A stretch of 19,728 nt of DNA from an uncultured Ruminococcus sp. Its GTDB lineage: Bacteria; Bacillota; Clostridia; Oscillospirales; Ruminococcaceae. The DNA is taken from the NCBI GenBank assembly GCA_900539095.1, contig UQAR01000040.1:1-19728 (forward strand). The letters are read 5' to 3'. The notes under the pieces are model-generated. The model worked only from the letters and a program-made list of their open reading frames with translations. It did not search any database and was not told the DNA's origin. The translations under genes and the position numbers were made by a program. Of this stretch, positions 7,221-13,460 are shown piece by piece (position 1 is the stretch's first letter; each line of letters opens with the position of its first letter).

Positions 7221-7310
7221 ACAAAAAACTCACCCTTAAAGCATACTATTAAAAATATAGGGCGGTTGAAAGCGACTGTAAAAAATAGCTTTAAAGGGTG
7301 CGATTTTTGT
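7221..7310. repeat. Long imperfect inverted repeat upstream of the regulator promoter
   Basis: The left arm 7221-7242 (ACAAAAA-act-CACCCTTAAAGC) pairs with the right arm 7288-7310 (GCTTTAAAGGGTG-cga-TTTTTGT), apart from three mismatched bases and one bulge, around a 45-base loop. The right arm abuts the -35 box at 7310-7315. It could be a large RNA hairpin, a pair of operator arms or the remnant of a tiny mobile element; nothing decides between these. Confidence 0.6.
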
Positions 7311-7339
7311 TGACACAGCGGAAAAATGCGTGTTATAAT
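7310..7339 (+). promoter_or_regulatory. Promoter of the XRE-cupin regulator gene
   Basis: TTGACA (7310-7315) and TATAAT (7334-7339) are separated by 18 bases, with TG one base before the -10 (extended -10). Transcription would begin near 7346, so the in-frame ATG at 7326 lies upstream of the transcript and cannot be the start. Confidence 0.87.
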
Positions 7340-7351
7340 TCTTGCAGAAAA

Positions 7352-7365
7352 CGCTTTTGAAAGCG
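7352..7365. promoter_or_regulatory. Palindrome CGCTTTTGAAAGCG just after the regulator transcript start
   Basis: This is a 14-base palindrome with 6-bp arms and a 2-base centre at about +6 to +19. Its right half TTGAAAGCG (7357-7365) is repeated at 7266-7274 inside the upstream inverted repeat. The position suits an autoregulatory operator. This is inferred from symmetry and position only. Confidence 0.5.
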
Positions 7366-7382
7366 GGAAAGGCGGACATACT

Positions 7383-7943
7383 ATGGACTATCTATCAAAA
7401 AATATTTCTATCAATCTCAAAAAGCTCCGTCTGGGCAAGAAAATGTCACTTGACGATGTGGCAGAGCAGACGGGCGTGAGCAAATCCATGCTCGGTCAGA
7501 TAGAGCGTGGGGACTCGAATCCTACTATCGGCACTATCGGAAAGATAGTCAGCGGTCTGCGTGTGACGGTGGACGATCTCATATCCTCGCCCTCTCATGA
7601 AACATATCTTGTGAGAAAAGAAAAGCTCACTCCGGTAAAGGAAATGACGGGGCAATACAAGGTGTATAATTATTTTCCTTTTGACAAGAACCGTGAGTTT
7701 GAGATATACGGCATTGTAATAGAGCCTGACGGCATTTACCGCAGCGGTGCTCACGGCGAGAGGACCTCGGAATATCTTGTGGTGACAAGCGGCACGCTGA
7801 CCCTGAAAGTCGGCGATGATTTTTACGAGGTGAACGCAGGCGACGCTCTGCGGTTCGAGTCTGACAAGGAACATCACTATATAAACAACGGCAAAGAACA
7901 GCTGCGGTTCAACTGCTATTTTGTTTTCAAACAGAAGTTTTAA
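7383..7943 (+). CDS. XRE-family regulator with cupin ligand-sensing domain (PuuR-like)
   Basis: This 186-residue transcription regulator has an N-terminal helix-turn-helix of the XRE/Cro type at about 8-63 (LKKLRLGKKMSLDDVAEQTG, then SKSMLGQIERGDSNPT, the recognition region). A small cupin barrel follows at about 110-182 (AHGERTSEYLVVTSGTLTLKVGD, then DKEHHYINN). This architecture occurs in PuuR and related regulators of polyamine and amino-acid use, where a ligand bound in the cupin changes DNA binding. The start at 7383 is chosen because the promoter -10 ends at 7339 and a G-rich ribosome site (AAAGGCGG) precedes it. The gene lies between the importer (divergent) and the aminotransferase operon (same direction), so it probably controls both and itself. 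The ligand is unknown. Confidence 0.9.
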   Translation: MDYLSKNISINLKKLRLGKKMSLDDVAEQTGVSKSMLGQIERGDSNPTIGTIGKIVSGLRVTVDDLISSPSHETYLVRKEKLTPVKEMTGQYKVYNYFPFDKNREFEIYGIVIEPDGIYRSGAHGERTSEYLVVTSGTLTLKVGDDFYEVNAGDALRFESDKEHHYINNGKEQLRFNCYFVFKQKF

Positions 7944-7954
7944 GACTGATACCG

Positions 7955-8076
7955 TGCAGTATATCGCATTATATGCAGTACGATATATGAATTTTGTAAA
8001 ATCAAATCTGTCATATATTAATGAAATATCTGAAATTTGTAGTATATATTGCAATATCAGCATTGAAATATTGCAA
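7955..8076. repeat. TGCAGTAT / TGCAATAT sites upstream of the aminotransferase promoter
   Basis: TGCAGTATATCG (7955-7966) equals the inverted copy in the potA control region. TGCAGTACGATATATG follows at 7974. TTGCAATAT (8049-8057) and ATATTGCAA (8068-8076) form a 9-bp inverted repeat with a 10-base centre. The 300-base gap 7944-8248 is AT-rich, has no credible gene, and holds these sites, a promoter and a terminator. Confidence 0.55.
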
Positions 8077-8111
8077 AATTCGGATGTTTCGACAAACTTG
8101 CATAAAACCTA

Positions 8112-8140
8112 TTGACAATATAACGCACGGAGAGTATAAT
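8112..8140 (+). promoter_or_regulatory. Promoter of the aminotransferase-alcohol dehydrogenase operon
   Basis: TTGACA (8112-8117), a 17-base spacer and TATAAT (8135-8140) make a perfect consensus promoter. Transcription would begin near 8147, leaving a leader of about 100 bases that contains a strong terminator hairpin. The TGCAATAT inverted repeat ends 36 bases upstream of the -35. Confidence 0.9.
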
Positions 8141-8171
8141 GTGAGCATAAACAAAAAACATTGGAAACAAG

Positions 8172-8214
8172 GTCGTTTCAAAGATGAGCTTTCATCTGCG
8201 AAACGGCTTTTTTT
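8172..8214 (+). terminator. Intrinsic terminator in the aminotransferase leader (candidate attenuator)
   Basis: GTCGTTTC (8172-8179) pairs with GAAACGGC (8200-8207) and the inner GATGA (8183-8187) with TCATC (8192-8196), followed by seven T residues. It lies between the consensus promoter and the ribosome site at 8236-8241. An upstream GAAAC (8164-8168) can pair with the same GTTTC (8175-8179) and could act as a weak competing arm. The hairpin may also end transcripts coming from the regulator gene. Confidence 0.82.
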
Positions 8215-8248
8215 ATTACAAATCTACTACTAAATGGAGGAAAATATC

Positions 8249-9466
8249 ATGAAACTGAAAGACTACAATCTCACTGCACAAGACATCAAGGATATGGTAA
8301 GCACCTATATGATCGAAACAATGCCAAGATACGATTTCGTATGCGAGAAGGCAAAGGGTATGTATCTTTATGATACTGACGGAAACGCTTATCTTGACTT
8401 CTACGCCGGTATCGCTGTAAACTCTGCCGGCTCATGTAACGAGAAGGTGGTAAACGCTATCATCGATCAGGCTCAGGACGTTATGCATACCTTCAACTAT
8501 CCTTACACTATCCCACAGGCACTGCTTGCAAAGAGGATATGCGATGCTATCGGAATGGACAAGATCTACTATCAGTCATCAGGTTCTGAGGCGAACGAGG
8601 CTATGATAAAGCTGGCAAGAAAGTACGGCGTTGAGAAATACGGCGAGAACAGATATGAGATCATCACAGCTAAGTCAGGATTCCACGGAAGAACTTTCGG
8701 TGCTATGACTGCAACAGGTCAGCCGGGCACTGCTATCCACAAGGATTTTGGTAAGCTGACGCCGGGATTTAAGTACGCTGAGTACAACAACCTCAAGGCG
8801 TTTGAAGAGGCGGTTTCTGAGAACACTATTGCTATCATGGTAGAGCCTGTTCAGGGCGAGGGCGGTGTTCACCCTGCTACTATGGAGTTTATGCAGGGCC
8901 TTAGAAAGCTCTGCGATGAAAAGGGTCTGCTGCTCCTTATTGATGAGGTACAGACAGGCTGGGCAAGAACAGGAACACTTATGGCATACATGGATTATGG
9001 CATCAAGCCTGATATCGTGTCAATGGCTAAGGCTATGGGCGGCGGAGTGCCTATCGGTGCTATCTGTGCCACAAACGAGGTAGCAAAGGCATTTACACCA
9101 GGTTCGCACGGCTCGACTTATTCAGGAAACGCTCTTTGCTGTGCAGCGTCACTTGCTGAGGTAAACGAGATAATCGACCGTGACCTTGCAGGCAATGCAA
9201 AGAAAATGGGCGAGTATTTCAGAGAAAAGCTTGCTAAGATACCGCATATCATCGACGCTCGTGGCAAAGGTCTGCTGGTCGGTATCGAATTTGACGATAC
9301 TCTTGACGCTAATGATGTTAAGCATGCTATCCTTGACAGGAAAATGCTCGTTACTGCTATCGGAAACAAGATAATCAGAATGGTACCGCCTCTTATTGTA
9401 AACAAGCCTGAGATAGACAAGGCAGTTGACATCATTGCAGACGCTATCGCAAGTCTGTCCAAATAA
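8249..9466 (+). CDS. Class III PLP-dependent aminotransferase (ArgD/GABA-aminotransferase-like)
   Basis: This 405-residue cytoplasmic enzyme moves an amino group from an amino acid or amine to 2-oxoglutarate, forming an aldehyde and glutamate. Subgroup III marks are complete: SGSEANE (111-117) for cofactor phosphate, FHGRT (145-149), Asp232 in IDEVQTG and the PLP lysine Lys261 in SMAKAMGGGVPIGA. The overall sequence is nearest acetylornithine aminotransferases, but the usual GHCHP segment reads GSCNE (61-65), and no arginine genes are nearby. With a reductive dehydrogenase 25 bases downstream, an omega-amino substrate such as GABA or putrescine is more likely. The ATG at 8249 is chosen over one at 8234 because the latter overlaps the GGAGGA ribosome site. 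The substrate is not proven. Confidence 0.9.
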   Translation: MKLKDYNLTAQDIKDMVSTYMIETMPRYDFVCEKAKGMYLYDTDGNAYLDFYAGIAVNSAGSCNEKVVNAIIDQAQDVMHTFNYPYTIPQALLAKRICDAIGMDKIYYQSSGSEANEAMIKLARKYGVEKYGENRYEIITAKSGFHGRTFGAMTATGQPGTAIHKDFGKLTPGFKYAEYNNLKAFEEAVSENTIAIMVEPVQGEGGVHPATMEFMQGLRKLCDEKGLLLLIDEVQTGWARTGTLMAYMDYGIKPDIVSMAKAMGGGVPIGAICATNEVAKAFTPGSHGSTYSGNALCCAASLAEVNEIIDRDLAGNAKKMGEYFREKLAKIPHIIDARGKGLLVGIEFDDTLDANDVKHAILDRKMLVTAIGNKIIRMVPPLIVNKPEIDKAVDIIADAIASLSK

Positions 9467-9491
9467 TTGTACTTGTGTGGAGGAGTGTGAA

Positions 9492-10637
9492 ATGAACAGC
9501 TTTGGCTTTTCAGTACCGCAGGACATAATTTTCGGCGAGGGCAGCATAAAAAGGCTGCCTGAGCTGCTGAAAAAATGCGGTGCAAAGAAAATACTTATCA
9601 TATCAGGTCCGCACCTTAAGAAAATGGGTGTGGTAAAGAAAATTGCGGATATGACTGCCGCTGAGGGTATTGAGTGCGGCGATTTCTGCGACGTTGAGGG
9701 AAATCCGTCAACTGAAACTGTTGAAAAGGCAGCCGAGTGCTACAAGCAAATGGGTGCAGAGACTATTATCGCACTGGGCGGCGGCTCACCAATGGACGTT
9801 GCGAAGGCTGTCGGCGTGCTTGTGAAGTTCGGCGGAAAGATAACTGAATATGAGGGCGGAGGAAAAGTCCCTGATGAGATAGTGCCTCTTATCGCTATCC
9901 CAACAACGGCAGGAACAGGCTCGGAGGTGACGGCGTTCTCCGTTATCACCGACCATTCGAGAAACTATAAGCTCACTGTGTTCAGCTATTATCTTATCCC
10001 GAAATATGCTATCCTCGACCCTGAACTGCTTTATTCGCTGCCTGCATCTGTGGCAGCTGCCACGGGAATAGACGCACTTGTTCACGCTATGGAATCCTAT
10101 GTGTCAAGGGCTGCGTCACCGTTTTCCGAGGCGATGAGCGAAAAGGCTATGGAGCTTATCGGCGGAAATATCAGACGTTTTGTTGCCTGCCGTGAGGATA
10201 AGGAGGCTGCTGCTGCAATGCTGGCAGGTTCTATGTTTGCCGGTATCGCATTTGCTTGGGCAAGGCTCGGCGACGTTCATGCTATGGCTCACCCGCTGAG
10301 TGCGTATTACGGCATTGCTCACGGAGTTGCAAATGCTGTGCTGCTGCCGGTGGTGGCTGAGTATAACGCTTTGGCTGATAACGGCAAATACAGAAAGATA
10401 TATGACTATATCTCACTGGTGAAGTCTGACGACAGCTTTGAGCCGTCAATGCTTGCACCGTGTATCCGCAGTCTGACTGCATCTCTTGGGATACCTAAAG
10501 GTCTTGCGGAGCTTGGCGTGGAAGAAGAGAAGTTCACTGCCATGGCTGAGGACGCAATGAAGAGCGGCAATATCGCCGTAAATCCACGGGCGACAAAGCT
10601 TGAGGATATAATGGATATGTTTGCTAAGGCAATGTAA
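9492..10637 (+). CDS. Iron-containing (group III) alcohol dehydrogenase
   Basis: This 381-residue NAD(P)-dependent dehydrogenase is of the FucO/4-hydroxybutyrate dehydrogenase class and most likely reduces an aldehyde. GGGSPMDVAKA (96-106) binds the dinucleotide and TTAGTGSEVTAFSVITD (138-154) is a family signature. The metal ligands appear as Asp194, His198, His263 and His277, almost the spacing known for FucO. Start: GGAGGAG lies 6 bases before the ATG. The gap to the aminotransferase stop is 25 bases, so the two are one operon, and a strong terminator follows. Together they fit transamination of an omega-amino acid and reduction of the semialdehyde (GABA to 4-hydroxybutyrate), or an amino-alcohol route from a diamine. 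No aldehyde dehydrogenase is nearby. The family is certain, the substrate inferred. Confidence 0.9.
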   Translation: MNSFGFSVPQDIIFGEGSIKRLPELLKKCGAKKILIISGPHLKKMGVVKKIADMTAAEGIECGDFCDVEGNPSTETVEKAAECYKQMGAETIIALGGGSPMDVAKAVGVLVKFGGKITEYEGGGKVPDEIVPLIAIPTTAGTGSEVTAFSVITDHSRNYKLTVFSYYLIPKYAILDPELLYSLPASVAAATGIDALVHAMESYVSRAASPFSEAMSEKAMELIGGNIRRFVACREDKEAAAAMLAGSMFAGIAFAWARLGDVHAMAHPLSAYYGIAHGVANAVLLPVVAEYNALADNGKYRKIYDYISLVKSDDSFEPSMLAPCIRSLTASLGIPKGLAELGVEEEKFTAMAEDAMKSGNIAVNPRATKLEDIMDMFAKAM

Positions 10638-10655
10638 TGGGAATATGGCAGTTAG

Positions 10656-10694
10656 GCGTGCTCTGCGGCTTTTGTCCGTGGGGCACGCTTTTTT
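10656..10694 (+). terminator. Intrinsic terminator of the aminotransferase operon
   Basis: GCGTGCTCTGCGG (10656-10668) pairs over 13 positions with CCGTGGGGCACGC (10676-10688), including G-U wobbles, around a 7-base loop, and is followed by six T residues. The wobbles make it strand-specific for the plus-strand RNA. Confidence 0.9.
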
Positions 10695-10769
10695 GTGCAG
10701 TACGGTTATTTGTACATTTAAACCTGTTTTGTGGCTCTCTTTTTGTGTGATATTTTTCTCTCGTGCCTA

Positions 10770-10798
10770 TAGACAAAAAACTCAAAGCGTGATATAAT
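10770..10798 (+). promoter_or_regulatory. Promoter of the L,D-transpeptidase gene
   Basis: TAGACA (10770-10775), 17 bases and TATAAT (10793-10798) make a good promoter. The short leader contains a small hairpin TCGGC-TTAT-GCCGA (10811-10824) and the ribosome site AGGAGG (10839-10844). Confidence 0.82.
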
Positions 10799-10851
10799 TA
10801 TTCTAAAGTGTCGGCTTATGCCGAACGTCATTTTGTACAGGAGGATAATTA

Positions 10852-12399
10852 ATGGCGGTAAATTCCACACAGACAAAAAAGAGAACTTCGGGTGCTGTGA
10901 AAAAAAGCAGCTCTGCCAAAGGCTCTTCAAAGAACAAGAAAAGAAAGAAGAAACGCAACAATGTATGCCTTATCTGCGGAACTGTGGCTGCGGCTATGAT
11001 AGTTATCATCGGCGGCGGATTTTTTGCAGGAAAGGCTTATTACAGCAATAAATTTCTCAAGGGAACGAACATAAACGGTATCGACGTGAGCGGCAAGACT
11101 TTTGAACAGGCTTGCGACCTGCTTGGCGTGAACGATATGCCTTATGAGCTTACGGTCAAGACCATTGACGGCACACCTGTGGTGTTCAATACGGCTGATT
11201 TTGACTACAGGCTAAGCGGTAAGGACGAGCTTAAAAAGATCTATGACAGCGTGAACAGAAAAACTTGGTTTTCCGGATTTGTTCAGAACTCTACATACAG
11301 CTATGACGAGGATATCACATTTGATGTTGACAAGCTGCAAAAGCTTGTGGAGAAAGCTGACTGGGGCGACGTTGAAACAACTGACGCAAAACTGGGACTC
11401 AATGATGACAAGACAGCTTATGTTGTAACGCCTGAAGTTCAGGGCAACAAGATAACAGATATGAAAAAGCTTGAGGCTTATATCACTCAGTCTGTTGCAG
11501 GTGGAGAGCTCAGCGTTGAACTTGACAAGGACACGGGCTGCTATACTGTGCCTGAGGTGAAGAGTGCTGACCTTGAAGAGGACTGCAAGAAGAGAAATGA
11601 TGTCTTCCAGATGTCTATCACATATGATTTTGACTACACCACCGAAACGCTCACAGGCGAGGAACTTATGAAGATGATAAAACTCAAGGACGACGGCAGC
11701 TACACGGTGGACGAGAAGAAAGCTATGAAGTATGTGGAAAAGCTTGCGAAGAAGTATGATACATATGATACAGAGAGAAAATTCCATGCCACATTGCAGG
11801 GCGATATAGTAATTCCTACAAGCTCTGACGCAAAGTATGGCTGGTGGATAGATCAGGAAAAGACCTGCAATGCACTGGTGGATATGCTCGAAAAGGGCGA
11901 GAGCGTTGACAAGGTAGACCCTATCTACTACAGCACCGGATATTATGATTTCACGGGCGTAGAGTCTGCGAGAACTAAGGACGATGATATCGGCGATACA
12001 TATATCGAGATAGACCTCACCGACCAGCACTTGTGGTATTATGAAAAGGGCAAGAAAAAGCTTGACACATATATCGTTTCGGGTCAAACAACGTCTGAGG
12101 CAAGAACAACTTTGCCGGGCGTTTATAAGCTTTGGTCAAAGGAAACCAATAAGCGTATGAAGGATACCAATGCCGACGGCGACGAGTGGGATACAAAGTG
12201 TAACTTCTGGAACAACGTTTCCCTCTGCGGAATAGGTCTGCACGATTCAACATGGCGAGGCGGATATTTCGGTGGTCAGATATACAAGTACAACGGCTCA
12301 CATGGCTGCATAAATATGAGTTATGATGATGCTAAATATGTTTATGACAACGTGCCTTACGGTACTCCTGTTGTTATGTACTACAAGTCTGCAAAGTAG
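10852..12399 (+). CDS. Membrane-anchored L,D-transpeptidase (YkuD) with peptidoglycan-binding region
   Basis: This 515-residue protein makes 3-3 cross-links in, or attaches proteins to, peptidoglycan. A Lys/Ser-rich cytoplasmic tail (1-36) precedes one membrane helix (about 38-60), placing the rest outside the cell. A long middle region (about 65-375) resembles the VanW/PG_binding_4-type repeats often joined to this enzyme in Clostridia. The YkuD catalytic domain covers about 383-510, with His464 in GIGLHDSTW and the catalytic SHGCINM (Cys486). AGGAGG lies 7 bases before the ATG and a strong promoter precedes it. The next gene is another peptidoglycan enzyme after a terminator, which supports a shared cell-wall role. 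The assignment of the middle region is weaker than that of the catalytic domain. Confidence 0.92.
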   Translation: MAVNSTQTKKRTSGAVKKSSSAKGSSKNKKRKKKRNNVCLICGTVAAAMIVIIGGGFFAGKAYYSNKFLKGTNINGIDVSGKTFEQACDLLGVNDMPYELTVKTIDGTPVVFNTADFDYRLSGKDELKKIYDSVNRKTWFSGFVQNSTYSYDEDITFDVDKLQKLVEKADWGDVETTDAKLGLNDDKTAYVVTPEVQGNKITDMKKLEAYITQSVAGGELSVELDKDTGCYTVPEVKSADLEEDCKKRNDVFQMSITYDFDYTTETLTGEELMKMIKLKDDGSYTVDEKKAMKYVEKLAKKYDTYDTERKFHATLQGDIVIPTSSDAKYGWWIDQEKTCNALVDMLEKGESVDKVDPIYYSTGYYDFTGVESARTKDDDIGDTYIEIDLTDQHLWYYEKGKKKLDTYIVSGQTTSEARTTLPGVYKLWSKETNKRMKDTNADGDEWDTKCNFWNNVSLCGIGLHDSTWRGGYFGGQIYKYNGSHGCINMSYDDAKYVYDNVPYGTPVVMYYKSAK

Positions 12400-12415
12400 A
12401 CAGATAAAAATTAGG

Positions 12416-12448
12416 ACGGTCAAGGCATCAAAACCTTGACCGTTTTTT
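12416..12448 (+). terminator. Intrinsic terminator between the L,D-transpeptidase and M15 peptidase genes
   Basis: ACGGTCAAGG (12416-12425) pairs perfectly with CCTTGACCGT (12434-12443) and is followed by a T run to 12448. Only two bases separate the T run from the AAGGAG ribosome site of the next gene. Confidence 0.9.
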
Positions 12449-12463
12449 GTAAGGAGTGTTTTT

Positions 12464-13102
12464 ATGGAAAAGATCTTATACAGAGAGGGTTTTACAGCCG
12501 AGGAACTGCCTGAGGAGATAAAAGACCGCATCATGGGCGTTTCCTATAAGGAGAACCCATATGTGAAACTCAGCGACCTGAGTTATCTCAGGGTGAGATA
12601 TTATGACTTTGAACATAAGGTGCAGTCGGGCGAACTTATCGTGGCGAGAAAGCTTGCAGAGGAAGTACTGGACATTTTCTATGAGCTTTTTGAGGGCGGA
12701 TATGAGATCGAGAAGATAAAGCTTGTGGACGAGTATGACGCCGATGATGAAAGGTCAATGGCGGATAATAATTCCTCGGCATTCAATTATAGGGTGGTGG
12801 CTGATACCAACACCATTTCTGCTCACAGCTATGGCAGAGCTATCGACATCAACCCTCTTATCAATCCCTATATTGTGGGTGATAAGGTAATGCCTGCCAA
12901 CGCTGTGCAGTATGCTGACCGTGAAAAAAGCTTTGAACACAAGATTGACAGAACCGACCTCTGTTATTGCATTTTTAAACGTCATGGCTGGAAATGGGGC
13001 GGCGACTGGCGTAATTCCAAGGATTATCAGCATTTTTACAAAGAGTATAATTCACCGCTGAAAATGGTTGTGAGAAAGCTGAAAAGTGCGATAATACGCT
13101 GA
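12464..13102 (+). CDS. M15-family (VanY/D-Ala-D-Ala carboxypeptidase-like) zinc peptidase
   Basis: This 212-residue peptidase trims peptidoglycan stem peptides, by family. The zinc site is seen in SAHSYGRAIDINP (His121, Asp128) and DYQHF (Asp187 as likely catalytic acid, His190 as third ligand). NNSSAFNYR (102-110) is typical of the M15C branch. AAGGAG (12451-12456) lies 7 bases before the ATG. There is no signal peptide or membrane helix, unusual for a wall enzyme: it may act inside on recycled muropeptides, be exported by another path, or have a mis-set start. The gene follows a terminator without room for its own promoter, so it probably depends on readthrough from the L,D-transpeptidase gene. 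No clear terminator follows it. Confidence 0.87.
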   Translation: MEKILYREGFTAEELPEEIKDRIMGVSYKENPYVKLSDLSYLRVRYYDFEHKVQSGELIVARKLAEEVLDIFYELFEGGYEIEKIKLVDEYDADDERSMADNNSSAFNYRVVADTNTISAHSYGRAIDINPLINPYIVGDKVMPANAVQYADREKSFEHKIDRTDLCYCIFKRHGWKWGGDWRNSKDYQHFYKEYNSPLKMVVRKLKSAIIR

Positions 13103-13206
13103 TTTGCAGCGATATTTAAAATGATATAACGCACAACAATAGCTATATGTGTTTACGGATTAACGAAAAATTAAAATAGAATTTATGCAAGTTTTATCAT
13201 TCTCTC

Positions 13207-13235
13207 TTGCATTTTGACATGATGTATGTTATAAT
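13207..13235 (+). promoter_or_regulatory. gltB: Promoter of the gltBD operon
   Basis: TTGCAT (13207-13212), 17 bases and TATAAT (13230-13235) with TG one base upstream form an extended -10 promoter. Transcription would begin near 13242, leaving a leader of about 220 bases. A TTGACA at 13214-13219 is too close to the -10 (10 bases) to be its partner. Confidence 0.75.
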
Positions 13236-13317
13236 GATTAAGCCGTCAGAAAAGACGACAAAAGGCTATTTATCAGCATTTGCACGAAAAAGCTTAACCT
13301 GAGCTTACTTCTGTATA

Positions 13318-13351
13318 TGCAGGATTGCAGGATTTTTATTTCTTCCTGCAA
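13318..13351 (+). promoter_or_regulatory. Tandem TGCAGGATT repeat and hairpin in the gltB leader
   Basis: TGCAGGATT occurs at 13318-13326 and 13326-13334, overlapping by one base. TTGCAGGA (13325-13332) pairs with TCCTGCAA (13344-13351) around an 11-base loop and is followed by GAATTTTTATT, which is terminator-like. Either copy of the repeat could pair with the 3' arm. It may be a DNA operator, an RNA attenuator or both. Confidence 0.5.
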
Positions 13352-13369
13352 GAATTTTTATTGAAAACA

Positions 13370-13391
13370 GCTAAAAATCGGCTTTTAGCCG
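13370..13391 (+). promoter_or_regulatory. Two mutually exclusive small hairpins in the gltB leader
   Basis: GCTAAAA (13370-13376) can pair with TTTTAGC (13383-13389), or CGGCT (13379-13383) can pair with AGCCG (13387-13391). They share bases, so only one can form. The rest of the 350-base gap (13103-13460) shows AAGCT/AGCTT arms at 13290-13306 and nothing coding. No known riboswitch class was recognised. Confidence 0.4.
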
Positions 13392-13460
13392 TGAAATAAC
13401 ATACGTTGCTGAACGAAAGAGCTATAATTTTTTACAGTTTGGCAGGAAAGGGTGATAAAA

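Larger units (their letters stand above)
6963..7225. repeat. TGCAATAT / TGCAGTAT repeat sites in the divergent control region
   Basis: TTTGTGCAATAT (7027-7038) recurs in perfect inverted form as ATATTGCACAAA (7214-7225). CGATATACTGCA (6963-6974) recurs inverted as TGCAGTATATCG at 7955-7966, beyond the regulator gene. TGCAATAA occurs at 7080-7087. The sites flank the importer promoter and resemble multiple binding sites of one protein, most simply the regulator encoded next door. Confidence 0.55.

Noticed and set aside
7326..7382. Upstream ATG adding 19 residues to the XRE-cupin regulator
   Set aside because: It overlaps the promoter spacer and precedes the transcript start; residues before 7383 do not belong to the HTH fold.
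11212..12087. Minus-strand open frame of 291 codons inside the L,D-transpeptidase gene
   Set aside because: Long but antisense to a gene with clear catalytic motifs; hydrophobic Ile/Leu-rich composition is typical of complement shadows, and no promoter or ribosome site was seen.
13214..13219. TTGACA as the -35 of the gltB promoter
   Set aside because: Only 10 bases from the TATAAT; TTGCAT at 13207 with a 17-base spacer and an extended -10 fits better.
13242..13460. T-box or known glutamine riboswitch in the gltB leader
   Set aside because: No T-box sequence or recognisable glutamine-motif core was found by eye.
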